64,000 nucleotides of DNA from Pseudoalteromonas sp. S2755 (lineage in GTDB: Bacteria > Pseudomonadota > Gammaproteobacteria > Enterobacterales > Alteromonadaceae), in contig NZ_PNDS01000046.1 in assembly GCF_005886535.1 (NCBI RefSeq), positions 1 to 64,000 on the forward strand. The letters are read 5' to 3'. Position numbers and translations under genes: made by a program. Under the pieces are notes generated by a model. It saw only the letters and a program-made list of their open reading frames with translations, had not been told where the DNA came from and did not search any database. Positions 1 through 7,723 of the stretch are shown piece after piece; position 1 is the first letter of the stretch; every line of letters starts with the position of its first letter.

Positions 1-166
1 TTATACCAATTGTATTAATTCTCCAATCAATTTGAAGGGGGAAGTAGCATATTAGCGTCGTTAAAAATTTTTCATTTAGAACAACTAAATAGCAAAATTT
101 TTGCCTAGCTACTAAAGCTATTTCTCCGCTTCAAAATAGCCCATTTACTTAATGCAATTGGTATAA
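1..166. repeat. Palindromic MITE-like repeat
   Basis: The ends are near-perfect inverted repeats: TTATACCAATTGTATTAA at 1-18 matches the reverse complement of 149-166 with one mismatch. The interior is also imperfectly self-complementary, including the GAAGG/CTTC-type arms near 33-45 and 122-135 and an ATTTAG(74-79)-AACAA-CTAAAT(85-90) hairpin close to the centre. The whole stretch could fold into one long hairpin. It has no coding capacity. ATACCAATTG-ended repeats are, from memory, common between genes in this group. The left end may continue outside the window, so a target-site duplication cannot be checked. Confidence 0.6.
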
Positions 167-377
167 GATGAAAATCTCTCAACTTCAATAGGTGAGCGAG
201 CGCGGCAGTTTATATGTTTAGACGTCTAAAGTCTAATGTTTTATTATTTTCAACTTAACTGACTATGACACACAGATACGGTAAACTCTACTCCCGCAAA
301 AACACATTTCTATTATCCGGTTAGCCATCGTTGCTGCCTTTTGGATAATCAACATCGCAAATAAAAAAGGGTAACGT

Positions 378-1181
378 ATGACAAGAATAGGTATTTACGG
401 TGCGAATGGCAGAATGGGGTTAGCATTGATAGAAGCCTGCTATTTGTCGCAACAAGTAGAGCTGGCCAATGCTTTTGTACGTGATAGTTCACAATATCTT
501 GATAAAGCAGTTAATCAATTGCAGCCTCAAGCAGACGCAAATATCTGTTTTAGTTCCGAGCAAAGTAAGCTTGAAAATGTTGATGTATTAATAGACTTTA
601 CTTTGCCAGAGGGTATGAAGCAGCATTTATCAGCTGCAATTGCCGCTAAAAAACCAATGGTGATCGGTACTACTGGACTGACAGCAAGTGAAATGGCGCA
701 GTTGGCGGAGGCCGCAAAAGATATCCCAATTGTGTTTTCTCGAAACTATAGCGTTGGCATCAACCTGCTGCTTAACTTAGTACAAACAGCCGCACAAAAG
801 CTGGCTGACGACATGGATATTGAAATTTTCGAAGCGCACCATCGCAACAAAATCGACGCGCCCTCAGGAACTGCGCTCGCTATCGGAGAGGCGATTGCAG
901 AAGCAAAAGGCTGGCAACATGATGAGGTCGCGGTTTACGACCGAAGTCAGAGCCATGAAGCGAAATCCCAACAAGAAATCGGTTATTCGGTCCTCAGAGC
1001 CGGAGATATAGTAGGTGAACATACGGCTTACTTCTCGACAATGGGGGAAAGGCTTGAATTAACACATAAAGCAGCGTCGAGATTGACCTTTGCATCAGGT
1101 GCTGTAAGGGCTGCACAGTGGCTAAAAGATAAACCAGCAGGCCTTTATGATATGCAAGATGTGCTAGATTTAAAGAAGTAA
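378..1181 (+). CDS. dapB: 4-hydroxy-tetrahydrodipicolinate reductase
   Basis: This enzyme makes tetrahydrodipicolinate from 4-hydroxy-tetrahydrodipicolinate with NAD(P)H in the cytoplasm, for lysine and peptidoglycan synthesis. The 267-residue protein has the N-terminal nucleotide-binding motif GANGRMG at residues 8-14, GTTG at 97-100, and the family signature EAHHRNKIDAPSGTA at 152-166, which holds the catalytic His pair and the substrate-binding Lys. Length is normal for the family. A GGGTAACGT stretch just before the ATG offers a modest ribosome site. It lies directly upstream of carAB, an order seen in many gammaproteobacteria, but a gap of about 200 bases suggests carA has its own promoter. 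Confidence 0.97.
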   Translation: MTRIGIYGANGRMGLALIEACYLSQQVELANAFVRDSSQYLDKAVNQLQPQADANICFSSEQSKLENVDVLIDFTLPEGMKQHLSAAIAAKKPMVIGTTGLTASEMAQLAEAAKDIPIVFSRNYSVGINLLLNLVQTAAQKLADDMDIEIFEAHHRNKIDAPSGTALAIGEAIAEAKGWQHDEVAVYDRSQSHEAKSQQEIGYSVLRAGDIVGEHTAYFSTMGERLELTHKAASRLTFASGAVRAAQWLKDKPAGLYDMQDVLDLKK

Positions 1182-1334
1182 GTATAACATTTTGAGGCTT
1201 TAAAGCAAAAAAAGAGTTTAATGGCTTATTTTTATAATTTTTGTGATTTGTATTAGACGAAAAGGCATTCATACTGTAGACTATAACGAATTTGCCAAAA
1301 TTTTAATAACTGCGTGTTACCAAGCGCTTTGTAG

Positions 1335-1370
1335 ACGGGATGTTGAGCGTTTTGCTTTCGCCCGTTTTTT
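1335..1370 (+). promoter_or_regulatory. Possible attenuator hairpin before carA
   Basis: ACGGG at 1335-1339 can pair with CCCGT at 1361-1365, followed by six T residues and then the carA ribosome site. The stem is only five base pairs with a long loop, so this is a weak candidate for pyrimidine or arginine control of carAB. Confidence 0.25.
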
Positions 1371-1387
1371 ACTATTAGGAGGTTAAC

Positions 1388-2524
1388 TTGACTAAATCCG
1401 CTCTGTTAGTCCTTGAAGACGGCACGGTGTTTCGCGGTACTGCTATCGGTGCTGACGGTATGTCAGTCGGTGAGGTGGTATTCAATACGTCAATGACGGG
1501 GTATCAAGAGATCTTAACTGATCCATCATACGCGGAACAAATCGTTACGCTTACTTACCCACATATCGGCAACACCGGTACTAACAGCGAAGATGAGGAA
1601 GCGGACAAGATCTGGGCAAAAGGCCTAGTGATCCGTGACTTACCACTGCTTGCGAGTAATTTCCGTAACGAACAATCATTGAGTGATTACTTGAAAGAAC
1701 GCAATATCTTAGGGATTGCAGATATTGATACTCGTAAACTAACTCGCATTTTACGTGATAAAGGCGCTCAAAACGGCTGTATTATCGCAGGTGACGAAGT
1801 AGACGAGCAAAAAGCGCTAGAAGCGGCGCAAGCATTCCCTGGCTTGAAAGGGATGGATTTAGCAAAAGTAGTAACAACAGAATCTCAGTTTGAATGGCGT
1901 GAATCAAGCTGGACTCTAGGCGAGGGCTTTAAAACGCTTTCTGCTGAAGAAGAAAAATTCCATGTTGTTGCGTACGATTTTGGTGTGAAAAAGAACATTC
2001 TTAGAATGTTAGTTGATAGAGGCTGTAAGTTAACCGTTGTTCCAGCAGAAACCTCCGCTGCTGACGTACTTGCATTAAACCCTGATGGTATCTTCCTATC
2101 AAATGGCCCTGGCGACCCTGAGCCGTGTACTTATGCCATTGAAGCAATCAAAGCATTTTTAGAGACAGATACACCTATTTTTGGTATTTGTTTAGGCCAT
2201 CAGTTATTAGCACTCGCTTCTGGTGCGAAAACAGTAAAAATGAAGTTTGGTCACCATGGTGGTAACCACCCGGTTAAAGACTTAGACCGTGATGTCGTGA
2301 TGATCACAGCACAAAACCACGGTTTTGCTGCTGACGAAGCAACGCTTCCTGATACGCTACGTGCAACGCACAAGTCACTGTTCGATGGCACACTGCAAGG
2401 TATTCACCGTACTGATAAGCCAGCGTTTAGCTTCCAAGGTCACCCTGAAGCAAGTCCTGGTCCACATGATGCGGCACCGCTATTCGACCATTTCATTGAA
2501 TTAATGCAATCTCGCAACGCTTAA
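1388..2524 (+). CDS. carA: Carbamoyl phosphate synthase, small (glutaminase) subunit
   Basis: CarA hydrolyses glutamine and channels ammonia to CarB for carbamoyl phosphate, the precursor of pyrimidines and arginine. The 378-residue protein has a class I glutamine amidotransferase domain in its C-terminal half, with the nucleophile Cys268 in GICLGH and the His352/Glu354 pair in GHPEASPGP. These match the E. coli triad almost position for position. The start codon is TTG, supported by a strong AGGAGG at 1377-1382 five bases upstream; E. coli carA also starts with TTG. The gene is followed 16 bases later by carB in the same direction, a standard carAB operon. Confidence 0.98.
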   Translation: MTKSALLVLEDGTVFRGTAIGADGMSVGEVVFNTSMTGYQEILTDPSYAEQIVTLTYPHIGNTGTNSEDEEADKIWAKGLVIRDLPLLASNFRNEQSLSDYLKERNILGIADIDTRKLTRILRDKGAQNGCIIAGDEVDEQKALEAAQAFPGLKGMDLAKVVTTESQFEWRESSWTLGEGFKTLSAEEEKFHVVAYDFGVKKNILRMLVDRGCKLTVVPAETSAADVLALNPDGIFLSNGPGDPEPCTYAIEAIKAFLETDTPIFGICLGHQLLALASGAKTVKMKFGHHGGNHPVKDLDRDVVMITAQNHGFAADEATLPDTLRATHKSLFDGTLQGIHRTDKPAFSFQGHPEASPGPHDAAPLFDHFIELMQSRNA

Positions 2525-2540
2525 TTAGACCGGAGTAATA

Positions 2541-5500
2541 ATGCCAAAACGTACCGACATAAAAAGCATTCTGATTTTGGGCGCAGGCCCAATCGTTATC
2601 GGCCAAGCATGTGAATTCGATTACTCTGGTGCTCAGGCCTGTAAAGCGCTTAGAGAAGAAGGCTATAGAGTTATTCTTGTTAACTCTAACCCTGCGACTA
2701 TTATGACTGACCCTGAAATGGCGGATGCAACTTACATCGAGCCTATTCACTGGGAAGTGGTAGAAAAGATCATCGAAAAAGAAAAGCCTGATGCGGTGCT
2801 GCCTACTATGGGTGGCCAAACAGCTCTTAACTGTGCGCTAGACCTAGATAAGCACGGTGTGCTTGCTAAACATGGCGTTGAGCTAATTGGTGCGACTGCA
2901 GATGCAATAGATAAAGCGGAAAACCGTGAGCGTTTTGACGCGGCGATGAAAAATATTGGCTTAGAATGTCCTCGCGCTGAAATTGCACACTCAATGGATG
3001 AAGCACACGATACCTTAACTCGCATCGGGTTCCCATGTATCATTCGTCCTTCATTCACAATGGGCGGCACCGGTGGTGGTGTTGCGTATAACATGGAAGA
3101 GTTTGACGAGATCTGTACTCGTGGTCTTGACCTGTCACCAACCAATGAGCTGCTTATCGATGAAAGCCTATTAGGCTGGAAAGAATATGAGATGGAAGTG
3201 GTTCGTGACAAAAACGACAACTGCATCATCGTATGTTCAATCGAAAACTTCGACCCAATGGGTGTACATACTGGTGATTCAATCACAGTTGCGCCAGCAC
3301 AAACGCTAACTGATAAAGAATATCAAATCATGCGTAACGCCTCGATGGCGGTACTTCGTGAAATTGGTGTTGAAACGGGTGGTTCAAACGTTCAGTTTGG
3401 TGTAAACCCAGTTGATGGCCGTATGGTTATCATCGAGATGAACCCACGTGTATCACGCTCTTCTGCACTTGCGTCGAAGGCTACGGGCTTCCCGATCGCT
3501 AAAATCGCAGCCAAGCTTGCCGTAGGTTACACGCTTGATGAGCTTCAAAACGACATCACAGGTGGTGCAACTCCAGCATCATTTGAGCCGTCAATCGACT
3601 ACGTAGTGACTAAGATCCCTCGTTTTAACTTCGAAAAATTCGCAGGTTCAAACGACCGTCTAACTACGCAAATGAAGTCGGTTGGTGAGGTAATGGCAAT
3701 TGGTCGCAATCAACAAGAGTCATTACAAAAAGCACTACGAGGTCTAGAAGTGGGTGCAACGGGTCTGAACCCGATCGTCGCATTAGACGCGCCAAACGCA
3801 AAAGAAACGATCATTCGCGAATTGCGCGAGCCAGGTGCCGAGCGTATTTGGTATATTGCCGATGCGATGCGTCATGGCATGTCTGTCGAAGAAGTATTTG
3901 AATTAACTAAGATTGACCCTTGGTACCTAGTTCAAATCGAAGACATTTTAAAAGATGAGGCGACAATCGCTGAAGTGGGCATGGCAGGTCTAAACAAAGA
4001 CTTCCTGCGCCGCTTGAAGCGTAAAGGTTTCTCAGATGCTCGCATTGCCGAAATCGCGGGTGTATCAGAAAAAGAAATTCGCAAGAAGCGTCACCAGCTT
4101 GAAATCCTACCGGTTTACAAGCGTGTAGACACATGTGCTGCAGAATTTAGCTCAGACACCGCTTACATGTATTCAACGTATGATGAAGAATGTGAAGCGA
4201 ACCCTTCTGACAAAGACAAAATTATGGTTATCGGTGGTGGTCCTAACCGCATCGGTCAAGGCATCGAATTCGATTACTGCTGTGTACACGCAGCCCTTGC
4301 AATGCGTGAAGATGGCTATGAAACTATCATGGTTAACTGTAACCCAGAGACGGTTTCAACAGACTACGATACGTCTGACCGCCTATTCTTCGAGCCAATT
4401 ACACTTGAAGACGTGCTAGAAATTGTCCGTGTTGAAAAGCCAAAAGGCGTGATCGTTCAGTACGGTGGTCAAACGCCACTGAAATTGGCACGAGATCTTG
4501 AAGCGAATGGTGTGCCAGTGATTGGTACTTCTCCTGACGCTATCGACCGCGCAGAAGACCGTGAGCGCTTCCAACAGCTTGTAGAGCGTCTAAACCTACT
4601 ACAACCAGAAAATGCAACGGTAACCTCACTAGAAGAAGCGGTTGCTAAATCACAAGAAATTGGCTTCCCACTGGTTGTTCGTCCATCATACGTACTTGGT
4701 GGTCGTGCAATGGAAATCGTGTACGATGAAGACGACTTACGTCGTTACATGACAGAAGCTGTGTCTGTTTCTAATGAAGCACCAGTGCTACTTGACCGTT
4801 TCTTGGATGATGCAATTGAAGTAGACGTAGATGCTATCTGTGACGGTGAGAACGTTATCATCGGCGGTATTATGGAGCACATCGAGCAAGCAGGTGTTCA
4901 CTCGGGTGACTCGGCCTGTTCATTGCCTGCACACACGCTGCCGCAAGATATTCAAGACGTGATGCGTAAGCAAGTCCGTGACATGGCGCTGGAGCTAGGT
5001 GTTGTTGGCCTGATGAATACCCAGTTCGCGGTGAAAGACGGTCAAGTTTACCTGATCGAAGTTAACCCGCGTGCTGCTCGTACAGTACCATTTGTTTCAA
5101 AAGCGACAGGCGTTGCACTTGCAAAGGTTGCTGCACGTTGTATGGTTGGCCAGTCTCTTGAAAGCCAAGGTATAACGAAGGAAGTTATCCCTCCTTATTA
5201 CAGTGTAAAAGAGGTGGTATTGCCATTCGCTAAGTTCCCAGGCGTTGACCCAATGCGTGGTCCAGAGATGCGCTCGACGGGTGAAGTGATGGGGGTTGGT
5301 GAAAACTTCGCCGAAGCATTCGCAAAAGCCCAATTAGGTGCATCAAACACTTTACCACGTGGCGGCCGCGCGCTACTATCTGTGCGCAATGGTGATAAGG
5401 CACGCGTAGTTGAACTAGCTAAGACAATGAAAGCAATTGGCTTTGAGTTAGATGCAACGAATGGTACGGCGAAAGCGCTTGAAGAAGCGGGTATTGAAGT

Positions 5501-5759
5501 ACGTCGCGTAAACAAAGTATTCGAAGGCCGTCCTCACATTCTTGACCGTATCAAGAATGGTGAGTATAGCTATATCGTTAATACTACCGAAGGTCGCCAA
5601 GCTATTGAGGACTCGAAGGTGTTACGTCGTGGTGCACTTCAGCATAAGACTAACTACACCACTACGCTAAATGCAGCGTTTGCAAACTGTACAGCGAATG
5701 AAGCTGACGACAGAAGTTCTGTAAACTCTGTTCAAGAACTACACCAGCGTTTGAACTAA
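2541..5759 (+). CDS. carB: Carbamoyl phosphate synthase, large subunit
   Basis: CarB uses bicarbonate, two ATP and the ammonia from CarA to make carbamoyl phosphate. The 1072-residue length equals the usual size. Two homologous ATP-grasp halves are visible, each starting with a nucleotide-binding stretch ([12 protein letters not shown] near residue 12 and [12 protein letters not shown] near 566), with conserved [10 protein letters not shown] and [10 protein letters not shown] metal-binding segments. The last 130 or so residues form the methylglyoxal-synthase-like allosteric domain that binds UMP and ornithine in the family. CGGAGT precedes the ATG. Several long antisense reading frames inside it are shadows of its codon use. 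Confidence 0.98.
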   Translation: MPKRTDIKSILILGAGPIVIGQACEFDYSGAQACKALREEGYRVILVNSNPATIMTDPEMADATYIEPIHWEVVEKIIEKEKPDAVLPTMGGQTALNCALDLDKHGVLAKHGVELIGATADAIDKAENRERFDAAMKNIGLECPRAEIAHSMDEAHDTLTRIGFPCIIRPSFTMGGTGGGVAYNMEEFDEICTRGLDLSPTNELLIDESLLGWKEYEMEVVRDKNDNCIIVCSIENFDPMGVHTGDSITVAPAQTLTDKEYQIMRNASMAVLREIGVETGGSNVQFGVNPVDGRMVIIEMNPRVSRSSALASKATGFPIAKIAAKLAVGYTLDELQNDITGGATPASFEPSIDYVVTKIPRFNFEKFAGSNDRLTTQMKSVGEVMAIGRNQQESLQKALRGLEVGATGLNPIVALDAPNAKETIIRELREPGAERIWYIADAMRHGMSVEEVFELTKIDPWYLVQIEDILKDEATIAEVGMAGLNKDFLRRLKRKGFSDARIAEIAGVSEKEIRKKRHQLEILPVYKRVDTCAAEFSSDTAYMYSTYDEECEANPSDKDKIMVIGGGPNRIGQGIEFDYCCVHAALAMREDGYETIMVNCNPETVSTDYDTSDRLFFEPITLEDVLEIVRVEKPKGVIVQYGGQTPLKLARDLEANGVPVIGTSPDAIDRAEDRERFQQLVERLNLLQPENATVTSLEEAVAKSQEIGFPLVVRPSYVLGGRAMEIVYDEDDLRRYMTEAVSVSNEAPVLLDRFLDDAIEVDVDAICDGENVIIGGIMEHIEQAGVHSGDSACSLPAHTLPQDIQDVMRKQVRDMALELGVVGLMNTQFAVKDGQVYLIEVNPRAARTVPFVSKATGVALAKVAARCMVGQSLESQGITKEVIPPYYSVKEVVLPFAKFPGVDPMRGPEMRSTGEVMGVGENFAEAFAKAQLGASNTLPRGGRALLSVRNGDKARVVELAKTMKAIGFELDATNGTAKALEEAGIEVRRVNKVFEGRPHILDRIKNGEYSYIVNTTEGRQAIEDSKVLRRGALQHKTNYTTTLNAAFANCTANEADDRSSVNSVQELHQRLN

Positions 5760-5769
5760 AAAGAACAAG

Positions 5770-5789
5770 GCCAGAGCGTCAGCTCTGGC
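5770..5789 (+). other. Hairpin between carB and greA
   Basis: GCCAGAGC at 5770-5777 and GCTCTGGC at 5782-5789 form a perfect eight-pair stem with a four-base loop. No T run follows, so it is not a standard intrinsic terminator. It lies 16 bases before the greA start and could be an RNA processing or stability element, or part of a greA leader. Confidence 0.6.
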
Positions 5790-5805
5790 AATGAGTGAGA
5801 TACTT

Positions 5806-6282
5806 ATGCAATCAATTCCGATGACAGTACGAGGCGAAGAATTGCTTCGTGATGAACTGAATCATTTAAAAAAAGTTGTTCGCCCGAAAATCGTTGCAGA
5901 TATTGCAGAAGCGCGTGAACACGGTGATTTGAAAGAAAATGCTGAATACCATGCTGCACGTGAGCAGCAAGGTTTTTGTGAAGGCCGAATTCAAGAAATT
6001 GAAGCTAAGCTTTCAACAGCGCAGATTATCGACGTGACTAAAATGCAGAACAACGGCAAGGTTATTTTTGGTAGTACTGTGACTATTGTAAATGTAGATA
6101 CGGACAAAGAAGTAACTTATCGTATCGTTGGTGACGACGAGGCCGATCTTAAGAACAACTTGATTTCTGTTAATTCACCGATTGCGCGTGGATTAATCGG
6201 TAAAGAACTGGATGATACAGTGAATATTCAAACGCCGAATGGCGCCGTTGAATATGAAATCATCGAAGTTGAATACAAGTAG
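5806..6282 (+). CDS. greA: Transcription elongation factor GreA
   Basis: GreA enters the secondary channel of RNA polymerase and stimulates cleavage of backtracked transcripts. Starting at 5806 gives 158 residues beginning [10 protein letters not shown], the same length and start as E. coli GreA. The upstream in-frame ATG at 5791 would add five residues directly after a hairpin and is less likely. The N-terminal coiled coil carries the acidic tip residues Asp41 and Glu44 in [10 protein letters not shown], needed for cleavage stimulation. The C-terminal domain ([20 protein letters not shown]) is typical. It follows carB after 46 bases and has its own terminator. Confidence 0.97.
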   Translation: MQSIPMTVRGEELLRDELNHLKKVVRPKIVADIAEAREHGDLKENAEYHAAREQQGFCEGRIQEIEAKLSTAQIIDVTKMQNNGKVIFGSTVTIVNVDTDKEVTYRIVGDDEADLKNNLISVNSPIARGLIGKELDDTVNIQTPNGAVEYEIIEVEYK

Positions 6283-6293
6283 CCCCTTCTTCT

Positions 6294-6317
6294 AAAGCCC
6301 GCATCCGCGGGCTTTTT
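6294..6317 (+). terminator. Intrinsic terminator after greA
   Basis: AAGCCCGC (6295-6302), a four-base loop, GCGGGCTT (6307-6314) and a T run make a strong rho-independent terminator 12 bases after the greA stop. Confidence 0.93.
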
Positions 6318-6438
6318 ACTTTAACAATCATTTCTACTTTTGCTGCTGTAATGCCGTGTAATTGCCATTTCTCTATATTCTTATAGTTTTGTGTAATGCC
6401 TGTATATTTTTTGGTACAAACAATTTTAGGAGAAAAGG

Positions 6439-7044
6439 ATGTCATTTGAAGTAGAACAATTCAAAACACAAGGGTTTGAGTTGTTTATATCGAGTTGGAG
6501 ATCTAGGTTGGCAGGCGCTGGCGCGTGGGATCTTTCTCAGAATCCACATTATTTTTGGCGTACAATGCGTAGTCAATGTGCGATTGACCTTAGTAAGCAG
6601 AGTGAGCTTTTGCAAGGTGTAAGTTTAGCAAGGTACGATACCTATCTTATTCTCACTGCTTTGTTATATACCAATAGTTTATATGCAAGCTCTGATTTAA
6701 TCATTGGTTATAATCTACCAAATCACTTCTTTAGCAGTAATAGTTCAGAAGCTCGACAAAGCTTTTCTCGTGAGTTACTTGATTCGCTTAAGCTCACTCA
6801 GCCCTTGCTCTTGGTTGATGAATATTTTGAAAATTTTGAGTTTAATACGGTTGCTTATGACAAGCTCAATGAGGCTAATCCCGTTTGGCACGATATCAGT
6901 AGCGAGTTAGGCACTCTACCCAGCTTAGTAAATACCACCCGTTCAGAGCACCAGCTTTCCTTAAACCTATTACACTTTGTACCGAAGCTTTTCTCTGGTA
7001 AGCAACTTGCCGAGCAAATAAAGTATTTAGCTGAGATAGAGTAG
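6439..7044 (+). CDS. Hypothetical protein, 201 aa
   Basis: I do not recognise this 201-residue protein. A good ribosome site (TAGGAGAAAAGG) precedes the ATG, and it lies after the greA terminator with about 120 bases for its own promoter, so it is likely a real gene. The protein has no signal peptide or membrane segment. It is rich in aromatic and acidic residues, with W20, W30 and W40 in the N-terminal part. It appears soluble and cytoplasmic. It may be co-transcribed with the next small gene 150 bases downstream. No function can be assigned. Confidence 0.75.
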   Translation: MSFEVEQFKTQGFELFISSWRSRLAGAGAWDLSQNPHYFWRTMRSQCAIDLSKQSELLQGVSLARYDTYLILTALLYTNSLYASSDLIIGYNLPNHFFSSNSSEARQSFSRELLDSLKLTQPLLLVDEYFENFEFNTVAYDKLNEANPVWHDISSELGTLPSLVNTTRSEHQLSLNLLHFVPKLFSGKQLAEQIKYLAEIE

Positions 7045-7194
7045 GAGCCATACACATTTGACATAGTTTGAAACGAATTTGCTTTAGACTTCTGGTGCGA
7101 GCTTGTTACACTCAAATTGTTCCCAAAACCAATCAGGCATCGGTTCATAAATGATATGTTAGGATAAGTCGGTATCTTTATCAGGAGAATAACC

Positions 7195-7470
7195 ATGAGT
7201 TTATTAAAAAGCGCATTGTTTAAGACGTTGAAAAATAAGTCTACTCAGCAAGTCGCTTCAGTGGTATTGGATAAGGCACTGAAGCAGGGAAAAGAATACC
7301 TAGATTCAAGAAACACTAGCAGTGGCAACGATACAGATGAATTGCTGTTAGGGCTACAGCATTTATTAGCACAAAAACCGAATGACGGTGTTTATTCAAT
7401 CTCGCTATCCACTTATCGAGTGAGAGTAAAAATCACTTCTGGGGCTATTTCCCATATTGATAAGATTTAA
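7195..7470 (+). CDS. Hypothetical small protein, 91 aa
   Basis: This small protein is not recognised. TCAGGAGAATAACC precedes the ATG, a good ribosome site. The N-terminal half is basic and rich in Lys and Leu and probably helical (LLKSALFKTLKNK). The C-terminal part is predicted beta-rich (VYSISLSTYRVRVKI). There is no signal peptide or Cys. It lies between an unknown gene and the collagenase, so the context gives no functional clue. Confidence 0.65.
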   Translation: MSLLKSALFKTLKNKSTQQVASVVLDKALKQGKEYLDSRNTSSGNDTDELLLGLQHLLAQKPNDGVYSISLSTYRVRVKITSGAISHIDKI

Positions 7471-7511
7471 TTTATTCCACTCACTGTAAATTTTTATTCC
7501 TTTTTTTTCGT

Positions 7512-7550
7512 CAATTGGTTGGACTTTTTATCATAAAGATCAACCAATTG
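7512..7550. repeat. Perfect 10-bp inverted repeat upstream of the collagenase gene
   Basis: CAATTGGTTG at 7512-7521 and CAACCAATTG at 7541-7550 are perfect inverted copies. Between them CTTT (7524-7527) can pair with AAAG (7535-7538), so a long hairpin is possible. No T run follows on either strand. A second small stem lies at 7605-7625 (GTGGCT/AGCCAC). They may be an operator, or transcript ends for the small gene upstream. Confidence 0.55.
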
Positions 7551-7723
7551 GGTGAATTTATAACCAACGACCTTCCCCCTTGGATACCCGCTTTTAAAAT
7601 TATGGTGGCTTTTCCGTCGAGCCACTATTCCATAAAGTTATATAAAATATATTGTATACATTGTAATTTTAGTGTTAAAAACCTATAACCCAATCGGGTT
7701 TGGATACACAACAGGAAAGGTAA

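Noticed and set aside
2747..3286. 179-codon antisense reading frame in carB
   Set aside because: Low-complexity Ser/Ile-rich translation typical of the antisense of a conserved gene; no ribosome site.
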